From Caenorhabditis remanei (lineage: Eukaryota; Nematoda; Chromadorea; Rhabditida; Rhabditidae): a stretch of DNA of 64,000 nt. The translations under genes were made by a program, and so were the position numbers. Under the pieces are notes generated by a model, which was not told the DNA's origin, searched no databases, and saw only the letters and a program-made list of their open reading frames with translations. The stretch covers positions 7,874,001 through 7,938,000 of the forward strand of contig NC_071329.1 in NCBI RefSeq assembly GCF_010183535.1, given 5' to 3'. Positions 34,701-45,403 of the stretch are shown in pieces (position 1 is the first letter of the stretch; every line of letters starts with the position of its first letter).

Positions 34701-37700
34701 AAGTGAACTGGGGCGAATACAGAAAACACATTGAGAAGGGCTGTACATCCAGAAACTATTCTTTCACTAGCACTTTCTGATAGAAGGCTTGCATTGATTT
34801 CCGTGCAATATTCGAGTACTCCCTCCAACTCCTCCTGCACGAATCTCATCTCATTTGAATCGGTGTAAACTGCATCGATTTCTCTTCGCATCAAACGATT
34901 CAAGTAGAGAATATCATACTGTGCAACTCCATAAATGTTCACAGTAAGACACGCATCGAATAACTCGTGTAGCTTTGCACTATCAAAGTGTACCAGGTTC
35001 GGGTATGGAAGTTCATTTTTACGCGGTACTGTAGCTCTGCGCAATAATGAAAAGAGCAAATTTGGATGATCTTTACTTCCGGAAGCTCTTGAAGCTAAAG
35101 TTGTGTTCACATCTTCTTCTTCCATGTCATCTTGAGTGTAGTCTGCAACAAGCTTTGAAGACTCGAGAAGAGCACGGTAGAGTTTTTCAGGACGAGAGAA
35201 GTGACCAGTTGTGAGCATCGCTGAGATTTCTACAGCTGAGAAGTGCAAAATATACCCGACAATCATACGACGAACAGCGAATACTCCTTGAGCGTAGGTG
35301 TTATCTCGTTCGTTTTCCATAGTTAGAGCAGAGCAAATGAATGGGGATGTTGTCAACTTCTCGATAATGTTTGACGATCGCATGAAACATAACACTGGTT
35401 GAGAGAACGGGCACGACAATGCTACAAGCCGTTGCATCAACCGGAAAGCCGGTTCCAACAAGGCAGAGAACGGTAAGGTGAACGGTTTTTTCGAATTTAC
35501 GAACTGTTCGATGATGTGAAGTACATAGTGAAGTCCTGTGTATGAATCATCAGCCTTGTAGAGCTCTTTCGTATTTGCAAGTGAAGGACGGAATGCGAGG
35601 AGATAATAGCAAATGTTGTTGGTATCTGTCACACGATTTCCGCATCTTGTTACGTGACTGTCGATAGCTTCCGAAAGAGTTTCAAGAACTAAACGAGCAG
35701 TTTCTCCTCGAGCGAAATGTGGATCGTCGGTGTCTTCTTCTAGAAAAATACTTATTCATATAATTTTAATCATATCAAACTTTACCTTTCGATAGAGAAT
35801 CGTTGATTGTGTACTGAATCGAATTAGAACAGATCGCAGTGCGAATAGCCCTCACATGAGATGGTGCAGATTTTCTTGTTCGGAGCACTTCGAGCATTTT
35901 CGCTTCAACAGCTCCACGTGTTGCCATCACATCTCGAAGAATTCTAGCAGCATACAATGAATGAACCGGATAGTCATCAGCCATGTGAAGATAATGGAAG
36001 ACGAGATCAAGAAGTGTGCAGGCAGATGATGCGATGACCGGTGAGAAGATCAAGGATTTTATCGAAGCGACCATAATGTCACTGGAAGTTACACGAGCAC
36101 ATGCTCGAAGAGCTGGATGCAGTACGATAGCACGAGACAGAATTCGCAATGCAATCAATGCGGCATCGGAAGATGGTGCTTGTCGAGTAACATGTGGATC
36201 GTTGTGAGCTTGGCAATCCTCATAAACGACTCTTGTGATCTGGAAAAAACACTTTATGATATTATAAAGGAACGAATTTAATTTTTTACCGATCTGAACA
36301 TAGGAGTATCATTGAGACATTGTGTAATTACAGCGATGTGAATGTCATTTGAAGCAACAGATCTCGGCTCGACTATTCCGTGTTCGAGAAGAGCGTTCGT
36401 GGCGCGGAGTGACCATTCTGCGAGCTCCCACATTTGGATAACACTATTGTAGCTTCGACCGGCAAAGTGACCCAAAATGCTTCTTGTCACAAATTGTATG
36501 AATGGGGTGGCGTAATCCGGAAGGGATCTGGAATGAAGCATTCATGGAAAATTCAACAGAGTCGTTTATATTAAAAACGTACCTGTGCATGAGAAGTGTA
36601 GTCATCAACTTCACAAACGCCAACGAGACATCATACTGTTTCGCAATGCATTCTCTCTCTTCCAATTCCTGTTGCATTCCCATCAGTGTACCTCCATCCG
36701 CGTGGTAGCACAACTGATTCACATGGATCACTTGCCAGATTCGTGGAGCTGTTCCTTTCAATCGAGCAACTGCAGTCAATAAGTCGATCAGAGCAGCTTT
36801 CAGTGCCAATGGAACAGATGAAGTTGACAGTGAAGCAACAGCGGAACACATCGTCCACACTGGATCGTCGGAGAATCGCATCGCAGCAATCTCGTTGAAT
36901 TGAGCGACTTTTGTAGTCATACGAAGCCACGCAACAAGTCCACTCAACTCTTGCGCCGGAATACTGATCTTATCACCTGGACGAAGGCTGAGATTCAGAC
37001 TCTGATGCTGACTTTGCTGATGGTAGCTTGTACTCATGTTCACCGTCTGATTCTGATTGAATCGAGAGTTGGACATAGCCTTCTGCTCTCTGAACAATCT
37101 GTCATATCCCTTAAGAGCTCCAGTAAGCGATTCCCATCCGTAAGTGTCTGGTCCACAAAGTTCTCTCGAGAATATATCGAAAAGGAGTCCAGCGGTCAGT
37201 TGGTTCTTGCATACAGCAGCACACAGTTCAAGGTAGGCAACTGAATGAACGACATGATGATTTGGAAGTCGGGAACGCTCTAAGAGACGGCAAAGCTCGA
37301 TCTGAAAATTGTTGTGATAGAGCACTTACTAGTAAGAAAAGATAACATACCGATCTTTCGGTGCTGAATGACATACTGCTTTCTTCAATTTGTTCCTGAA
37401 GCTCTCTTTCCCGGGTAGTTTTCAGAGTTCTTTGAAAGGAGTAATCTGTCACTTGCATCTCGTACAAGTCTACGAAACAACGCAAAAAGTTCTCATAATT
37501 CGATAATGCAGAATCGTAGTTGTTGGATGGATCTCTTGTGGTCAGCTCAGCGTGAACTTTATCACCCAAACTGATAGTCTGGTTTCGTGGATCTGGCTTA
37601 GCCGAAGTGGGAGCTGAAGCTTCTTTCTGCTGTTCATCGAGGAAATTAAGCTCATCTGCTGAATTTCTTTCAATTTCCATCAATTTGGCGGGGAAGAAAG

Positions 37701-39037
37701 AAACCAACTGCTTCAAAAGCTCATCGATGATAATGAACTGATGTGCGAATCGGAAATGTTCAGACTTGATGATTCCTTGCCGCAAATAGTGGAAGGCCAT
37801 ATTTCGGATAGATCGGTCAATGACTCTTTCTACGTCCACTTTGATATTTTCGATCCCCAAGTGATCGGATGGGGAAGAAGCAATCGATTTGAGCGAAACG
37901 GCACACGCGAGTTGAAGCGTTCCACACATTGCTTGATCCGACCAGTCTGTCTCATTACGGATATGTCCGATCATGTTTGTGAGCACTTGTGTAGCATCTG
38001 GTACTGTAAATTCTCAACAAGAGGATTTGAAAGCTGTTCGAAAATCGTTAATTTACCTTGTGTTAGTACTTCACTTGATGTTATCTTGATCAGAGAAACC
38101 CAGGCAGTCATATTAGCGACACTCAACTTCTCTAGTGGTACAGTCTTCACTATTTGGAAAAGATGATTGGAAATGTGCATTGCCTCTGATCCAGGAAACT
38201 CGCAAATCAACGAGATGACGGCGATAATTTCGCTACGAATCTCATCGATCGCTGTTTTCAACTTAAATTTCAAGAATGATTAGTGGGAGAAAAAATCTAT
38301 ATATAGTACCAGCTTTTGATGTTTTGATCCTCCCAGACCATTGACGTTTGGAGATTGGAGGCGTGCAAATTCAGACTGGACGGTGAATGAGTTCAGACGA
38401 TCTACAATATTCTTACTAATAAATTTCGAAAAATTTTGTTAGAAAACTGACCGAATAGCATTTTGACCACATGAACACTGATAAATGAGTTATCAAGCCA
38501 TTCGGTAACTTTGGATGGAACATCTTCCCGGTCCCATTTTAGCATTTGACGAACAGTCGAAATCAGAAGTCTATAAAACATGAATGTTTGTAAGATGCGA
38601 TAACTGATAGATATTGCCTGTGTGCATCATAGTAGCAGATCACAGCGATGAGTCCTCGGTTCAGTCCTTCAAAATGAATTTGCTGCGATTCTCCAGACAA
38701 AATGAGATCGATGGACTCCATGTCGCTCAATTCGAAGACATCTGAGAGAATTTGAGCTTCAGCGGCAAGTTGTTCTTGGATAGTGAGCTCTACACCGTCA
38801 ATTTCCACTTTCTCATTCGCCTTCACCCTTGGGTCATTAGTTTGTCTTTTCTGAAACCACTTAGAACGGAATTAGTGAATGTTTCAGACGGAAAATGCGT
38901 ACCGGATTCGCGAGAATATTCGTCAACCTCCATTTGTGCTTTTCAAGTTGGAAGAAGAGTGTGGCTAGCTTCAGATCATCGTCGAAATCGGTAAATGAGG
39001 TGACATACTCGTAAAAATTACGAATGTCACTCCACAT
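31737..39037 (-). CDS. npp-3: Nuclear pore scaffold nucleoporin, Nup205/Nup192 family
   Basis: This large multi-exon gene starts at ATG 39037 (MWSDIRNFYEYVTSF), 11 bases after a TTTTTCAG acceptor, as expected for SL1 trans-splicing. It ends at TAA 31737. Clear coding blocks include 38903-39037, 38618-38850, 38452-38570, 38310-38402, about 37.2-38.26, 36.3-37.2, 35.8-36.24, 34.67-35.74, 34489-34630, 32902-32991, 32792-32852, about 32.22-32.74 and 31.74-32.16 kb. The helical, low-motif sequence with FRFAHQFIIIDELLKQLVSFFP and ERNSADELNFLDEQ resembles the C-terminal half of Nup205. The adjacent top-2 and nested col-84 match the C. elegans K12D12 neighbourhood as I recall it. The product would be part of the inner ring of the nuclear pore. 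The intron at 38571-38617 begins with GC. A 42-base in-frame stretch near 31.90-31.94 kb, from GTTAT to TTTTTTACAG, may be a further intron. Confidence 0.9.
33309..34422 (+). CDS. col-84: Cuticle collagen nested in npp-3 intron
   Basis: Three exons (33309-33449, 33498-34264 and 34314-34422) encode 338 residues. The N-terminus has a hydrophobic segment (ASSLSGIALLCSLLALGQIF), then NRRGRREAG at about residues 67-75. That is a dibasic/furin-like cleavage site typical of nematode cuticle collagens. Two Gly-X-Y blocks run from GPPGPKGSPGSPG onward, interrupted around DSLDVTPEPQDTGLCSYC. Cysteine pairs flank them (CQC, CSYC and CPC) for disulfide cross-linking. Codons are strongly biased to GGA and CCA, as in highly expressed Caenorhabditis genes. 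The whole gene lies antisense within the npp-3 intron 32992-34488. Its AATAAA (34445-34450) is 23 bases after the stop and 39 bases before the next npp-3 exon. The name col-84 rests on recalled synteny, so it is less certain than the family. Confidence 0.9.
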
Positions 39038-40040
39038 TCTAATCCTTCCTGAAAAATAAAAAATTTCTAGAAGAAATGGGCCTCAAAGCATTTCAAAAAT
39101 GGAAAGAGAAATACATTTGTGTTAGTTTTCAGATAGTTATCGATAGTTGAACAGAAGAAAGAATAAAAGTCATCGTCTGGCCACCCATTATTTAAAAAAT
39201 AAATAGTTTCCATGTTATATTTTTAATGGTGAAAAGCTAAAACTATTTTTTCCAGACTTGCAAAATATCGGCCCGGCCCGGCTCGGCCCGTCGGCCCGGC
39301 CGGTAGAGAAAGTTGCCGGCCCGGCCCGGCCCGGTCGGCCCGGAGTCAAAAAATGAGCACAACTTTTTCACAAAATTTTTCGAAATTTTTTGAAATTTTC
39401 GTCAAAAATAGTCAAAAATCCTATGTAAACTTGAGTTTTATCGATATGTAAAAACATAGTCGAAAATTCGACTATTTTGCGAAAAAAACAAAAAATTTTC
39501 AAAAAAATTCAAATTTTCAAATTTTTGTACTGTGACCCGGGCCGGGCCGGGCCGGGCCGGGCCGGTGAAAATTCTCAAATCGGCCCGGCCCGGCCCGTTG
39601 CAAGTATGATTTTTTCAGTTGTTTTTACCGCTAATCATTGCTTTTTCTTGAAATAAAATGAATTTTGAATCTTTTCGCAAATTTTCACTCTCTCTCCGTG
39701 CGTTTTTGAAGAGACGCAGACGAGAAACAAAAATTCGTATTTCGAGGCGTATAGTACGGTGACAGTCGTTGCTGCTGTGTGCATGTCGTGACGAGACCTT
39801 TCCCGCCAAAGTGCCGCCAGATTCGAATGGAGAAATTTATTTTTCACTTCACTGCGAATTCTTTGTGTGCCTCTTGCCGGCTGCCTCGCATCGATTCGGT
39901 TTAGTTGAGCGCCTGCGCCCCTGTTTTTTTGTGTTCTTCTCCCCGTTCTCTCTTCATATACTTCGATGTCCTAATACACGGGAATTCCTTATCGAACCGT
40001 TATTTTCTCAAATTCACATCTTCATCTTGCAGATCTCAAT
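39038..40040. promoter_or_regulatory. Divergent promoter region of npp-3 and top-2
   Basis: About 1 kb lies between two outward-facing starts. Splice acceptors sit directly before both ATGs: TTTTTCAG ending at 39049 on minus for npp-3, and TTGCAG at 40027-40032 on plus for top-2, 8 bases before its ATG. These fit SL1 trans-splicing of both transcripts. The 350-base foldback element splits the region, so the core promoters are probably in the roughly 200 and 430 bases on either side of it. Confidence 0.55.
39256..39605. repeat. GGCCC-rich foldback element
   Basis: Terminal ACTTGCAA at 39256-39263 is matched by TTGCAAGT at 39598-39605. Inside each end are long tandem runs of GGCCC, with CGGCCCGG units on the left and CGGGC units on the right in inverse orientation. 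The AT-rich core carries many AAAATTTTC words. The whole thing can form a GC-clamped hairpin. There is no ORF. It looks like a non-autonomous repeat of Caenorhabditis type inserted between npp-3 and top-2. Confidence 0.85.
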
Positions 40041-43000
40041 ATGAGTGACTCAGATAGTGATTTTATGGATGATTCTTCACCTAAGGCAAAAAAGGCTCCA
40101 GCCGCTAAAAAGACTACCCCAAAGAAGAAGAAGGAGGATGGTAAGATTCCGAGTTTTTCGTTACTTTTCAATTTGTTTTATTTCTTTCAGCCAATACTTC
40201 TATGGCAATGACTGAAGAGGATCGTAATGTTTTCACTTCGATTGATGACAAAAAAGGAGGCTCGAAAAAGATGGCCATCGAAGATATCTATCAGAAAAAA
40301 TCCCAACTTGAGCACATTCTTCTCCGTCCAGATACCTACATTGGATCCGTCGAATATACCGAGAAAACACCGATGTGGGTCTTTAATATGGAGGAAAAGA
40401 AATTGGAACAACGAGAAATCCGTTATGTCCCCGGCCTCTATAAGATTTTCGATGAAATTCTTGTAAATGCGGCAGACAACAAGCAGCGAGATTCAAAAAT
40501 GAACACCATCAAAGTTGACATTGATAAGTAGGTTAAAATCGAAACGAATAAAATTTCCTTATCTGTATCGTTTTAGGAAGAACAACCGAATCTCGGTGTA
40601 CAACAATGGAAAGGGAATTCCAGTCACCCTACACAAAGTCGAGAAGGTTTATGTGCCTGAACTTATTTTCGGTACACTTCTCACTTCTTCTAACTACAAC
40701 GATGACGAGAAAAAGGTTACTGGTGGTCGTAACGGTTACGGAGCGAAGCTCTGTAACATTTTTTCCACTAAGTTCACTCTGGAGACATCTTCAAAAGATT
40801 TCAAGAGCCAGTTCAAACAGACATGGGTCAAAAACATGACTCGTGAAAAGGAGCCCGACATCAAGAAGAGTGATTCTGAGGACTTCACGAGAATCACTTT
40901 CCAACCCGATTTGAGCAAATTCAAGATGGATGAACTCGATGACGATATTTGCCATTTGATGGCTCGTCGTGCCTATGACGTCGCTGGATCCACCAAAGGA
41001 GTCACTGTATTCTTGAACGGAGAAAGAGTTCCAGTCAAGGGATTCGAGGACTACGTCAAGATGTATACATCTCAGTTCACAAATGACGGCGAACCAATCA
41101 AAGTTGCCTATGAGCAAGTTGGAGATCGTTGGCAAGTCGCCTTGGCTTTGTCGGAGAAAGGCTTCCAGCAAGTCTCATTCGTCAACAGTATTGCTACCAC
41201 CAAAGGAGGTCGTCACGTCGACTATGTGGCTGATCAGATGGTTGCCAAGTTCATTGATTCAATCAAAAGGAAACTGTCAAAGACAGCAATGAATATCAAA
41301 CCGTTCCAGGTAAATTGGTTTTTCTTTTATTCCATCCGATTAAGTAGCTTATTTCTGCCTGTGATGACATGACCTAGATATATGAACTCTATGGAGTCTC
41401 TTGTGTTTGGGAGTTTTGTTATTTTCAAGAACCTTCATGAGAAACACCGTTGCTTTTTAAAGTTTCTGTCTCCAGAAGAGACAGTAATATGCGACGCTTT
41501 AGTGACGCTGGAGCAAGATTTTATCCAGCGTCTAAAGGCGCGGCGCAACATTTATCGGGTTTATCGACCCATCTCACTTGATCGGTTAGTTTTACTTTTG
41601 TTCGAACAAAAGTAGAATTTTCCGTGTCAAGAAAAGTATTGTGATTACTAAAAGGCGAATCTGAGGCAAAATAATCCATGTAGATCGATCCAAACTCGTT
41701 AAACTTTTCTAATACCTCAATTTGTATACGTTTTCAGATCAAAAATCACATGTGGGTGTTCGTCAATGCCCTCATCGAAAATCCAACTTTCGATTCTCAA
41801 ACCAAAGAGACAATGACTCTTCAATCGAAGCAATTCGGATCAACCTGCACTTTGAGCGAGAAATTCTCTAAAGCCGCTGGAAACGTAGGAATCACTGATG
41901 CTGTTATGTCATGGGTTCGCTTCAAGCAAATGGATGATCTTAACAAAAAGTGCTCAAAGACGAAGACTTCAAAGCTGAAGGTAAAATTGTAGAAAATAAT
42001 AGAACAGTTTTTAACAATGAATTTTCAGGGAATCCCAAAGCTTGAAGATGCTAACGACGCTGGTACAAAGAACTCTCAACAATGTACTTTGATCCTTACT
42101 GAGGGAGATTCTGCTAAAACTTTGGCAGTTTCTGGACTGGCTGTTGTCGGTCGTGACAAGTTTGGAGTGTTCCCACTTCGAGGAAAGCTTCTCAATGTTC
42201 GTGACGGAAATATGAAGCAAATTGCCGACAATGCTGAAATCAATGCAATGATCAAAATCCTCGGTCTTCAGTACAAGAAGAAATACGAGACGGAAGATGA
42301 TTTCAAAACTCTTCGTTACGGAAAAATGATGGTTATGGCTGATCAGGATCAGGACGGCTCTCACATCAAAGGTCTCGTTATCAACTTTGTTCATCATTTC
42401 TGGCCATCTCTCATTCAACGAAATTTCGTGGAAGAATTCATTACTCCAATTGTTAAAGCTTCCAAAGGAAAGGAGGAAGTTTCATTCTTCTCAATTCCGG
42501 AGTACTCCGAATGGAGAATGAACACTGATAACTGGAAAACATACAAAATCAAATACTACAAGGGATTGGGTACTTCCACGTCGAAAGAAGCAAAGGAGTA
42601 CTTCTCAGATATGCTTCGCCATCGTATCAAGTTCAAGTACGGTGGAGCTGAAGATGATATGGCCGTTGAAATGGCTTTCTCTAAAAAGAAGATTGACGAG
42701 AGAAAAGATTGGTTGACCAAATGGATGCAAGAGAAGAAAGCCAGAAAGCTACGAGGCCTTGCTGAGGAATACCTCTACAACAAGGATACTCGTGCCGTTA
42801 CTTTCAAGGATTTCGTCAATCGGGAATTGGTTCTCTTCTCCAATCTTGACAACGAACGTTCTATTCCTTGTCTTGTTGACGGTTTCAAACCAGGACAACG
42901 TAAAGTTTTGTTCGCATGCTTCAAGAGAGCTGACAAACGTGAAGTGAAAGTCGCTCAACTTGCCGGAGCGGTCGCTGAGATTTCCGCTTACCATCACGGA

Positions 43001-45403
43001 GAACAGTCGTTGATGGGAACTATTGTTAATCTTGCTCAAGATTTCGTTGGATCCAATAACATCAATTTGCTTCTTCCAATCGGACAGTTCGGTACGAGAC
43101 TTCAAGGAGGAAAGGATAGTGCTTCTGCTCGTTATATTTTCACTCAACTCTCTCCGGTCACCAGATCTATCTTCCCAGCTCACGATGACAACGTTCTTCG
43201 TTTCTTGTATGAAGAAAATCAACGTATTGAACCAGAATGGTATTGTCCGATCATTCCGATGGTATTGGTAAACGGAGCTCAAGGAATTGGAACCGGATGG
43301 TCCACTAACATTCCGAACTACAATCCACGCGATATTGTTAAAAATATCAAACGTCTCATTGCTGGAGAATCACAGAAGGCCATTGCTCCATGGTATAAAA
43401 ACTTCCGTGGAAATATAATCCAAATCGATTCATCGCGTTATGCTTGTTACGGAGAGGTCGCTACTATTGATGACAACACAATTGAGATCACTGAGCTTCC
43501 AGTCAAGCAATGGACTCAAGATTACAAAGAGAAGGTTTTGGAAGCCTTGTTGGACAGTTCTGACAAAGATAAGAAGGCTCCGCTCGTACTGGACTACAAG
43601 GAATATCACACTGATACTACTGTAAAGTTTGTTGTCAAGCTTGCACCAGGAAAACTGAGAGAATTGGAGCGCGGAGAAGATCTTCATCAAGTTTTCAAAC
43701 TTCAATCGGTTATCAACACTACTTGCATGGTCCTTTTCGATGCAGCTGGATGTCTTCGCACTTATAGTTCTCCTGAAGAAATTACTCAAGAGTTCTATGA
43801 TTGTCGTAAAGAGAAGTATATTCAAAGAAAGGATTATCTTCTCGGTGTTCTTCAAGCTCAAAGCCAACGTCTCACCAACCAGGCTCGTTTCATTGTCGCC
43901 AAAATTAACAACGAAATCGTCATGGAGAATAAGAAGAAAGCTGTCATTGTCGAGACTTTGATCAAGATGAAGTTCGATCCAGATCCAGTTAAAAAATGGA
44001 AGGAAGAGCAAAAGCTCAAAGAGCTCCGTGAATCTGGAGAAATTGAGCTTGACGAGGAGGATCAGGTTGATGATGATGAGGAAGACGGAGAGGGAACATC
44101 TGCATCGTCATCTACAAAAGTTCTCGAAACCAAATTGTCTGACTACGATTATCTTGTTGGAATGGCTCTGATCAAGCTTTCCGAGGAAGAGAAGAACAAG
44201 TTGCTCAGAGAGTCGGAAGAGAAAATGGCCGAAGTGAAGTCATTGGAGAAGAAAACTTGGCAAGATCTCTGGCATGAGGATCTCGACAACTTCATGTCCG
44301 AGTTGGAGAAACAAGAAGCACGCGAGAAGGCTGATATCGATGCTAGCATTAAAAATGCTGCCAAGAAATTAGCTGCCGATGTGAAGGCTGGACGTGGATC
44401 AAAGAAGACTGTTGTTGCTGAAGTTTTTCCATCAAAGGACGGAGTCCGCATTGAGCCAAAATTGGATGCAGCTACCAAAGCCAAGTACGAAAAGATGGCT
44501 CAACCCAAAAAGGAGCGTGTCAAGAAAGAACCAACAGAGCCAAAGGTTGAGAAGAAGGAAGGACAGGATATCAAGAAGTTCATGTCTCCAGCTGTTAAGA
44601 AGTCTCCTAAAAAGAAATCACAAGACGGCGATTTTGAAGATCTATCAGATGATACTGATCTAGAGTTTGGAGTAAGTTAATGGTTTCAGGTAGACTAAGC
44701 AAAGTTTTTTGTTTCAGGAGGAGGTTACAATGAGCGACGACGATGATGAAGAGCGTGAGGAAGTTGTGTCCAAGCCAAAGCCTCGTTCCGAGAGAGGAGC
44801 TGCCAAAGCTGTCAAGCCAATTGTCGACTTGTCTGACGATGAAGAGATGGATGGCACTCCAGTGAAGAAGGCACCACCAAAGAAACGGAAGATAGATTCG
44901 GATGAGGACGATTTCAAGATTGATTCTGATTCTGATTCTGAAAAGAAGAAAAAACCAGCCACCAAGAAGCCAGTTCCAAAAAAGAGAAAAAGCGAATTCA
45001 GCGATTTGGACGACGATAGTGACGATGAAGATGATAAAAAACCATCTACCAGCAACAAAAAGGCTGCACCAGCAAAGAAGGCAGCTCCAAAGAAAGTGGA
45101 GCCAAAGAAGGCAGAGCCAAAGAAAACTGAGCCGAAGAAGAAGACAATGGACGAGTTCTTTGGAAAGAAAACTTCGAAGAAGGCAGCTGGATCCGACGAC
45201 GAAGACGATGACGATATTGTTGTTGCTCCAAGAGAGAAGAGGTTTGTATCAAATGTTTCTTGACATTGATTATAATCAAAATTTTTAGCGGAAGAGCTCG
45301 TAAGCCAGTAGCAACCACCTATGTTGATTTGGATTCGGATTCAGAATCTGATTCTGGACCAAAGAACAAGAAGAAGCGTGTCATCGACTCGGATTCTGAT
45401 TAG
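40041..45403 (+). CDS. top-2: DNA topoisomerase II (type IIA)
   Basis: Seven exons (40041-40140, 40191-40527, 40577-41309, 41738-41980, 42029-44671, 44718-45241 and 45289-45403) close to 1564 residues. The N-terminal GHKL ATPase part has RPDTYIGSVE, DEILVNAADNK and TGGRNGYGAKL. The Toprim domain has EGDSAK (about residue 497) and DQDQDGSHIKG. The cleavage domain has FGTRLQGGKDSASARYIFT, with the catalytic Tyr at about residue 840. The C-terminal 350 residues are a Lys/Ser/Asp/Glu-rich tail, with many KK and acidic Ser patches typical of nuclear localisation and phosphorylation regions. The enzyme passes one duplex through another, using ATP, for chromosome condensation and segregation. Intron 3 (41310-41737) is much longer than the others and holds hairpins. 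Confidence 0.97.
41466..41570 (+). other. Three consecutive hairpins in top-2 intron 3
   Basis: Hairpin 1 is CTGTCT-CCAGAAG-AGACAG (41466-41484). Hairpin 2 pairs GCGACGCTTTAGTGACGCTGG (21 bases; core CGCTTTAGTGACGCTGG) at 41491-41511 with CCAGCGTCTAAAGGCGC at 41525-41541, with a few bulges. Hairpin 3 is GGGT-TTATCG-ACCC (41557-41570). The surrounding intron is ordinary AT-rich sequence. It could be an intronic structured RNA, a regulatory pre-mRNA fold or an old repeat; I do not recognise a known RNA family. Confidence 0.4.

Noticed and set aside
42011..44484. Minus-strand ORFs over top-2
   Set aside because: They are antisense shadows of a strongly supported, codon-biased gene with intact catalytic motifs.
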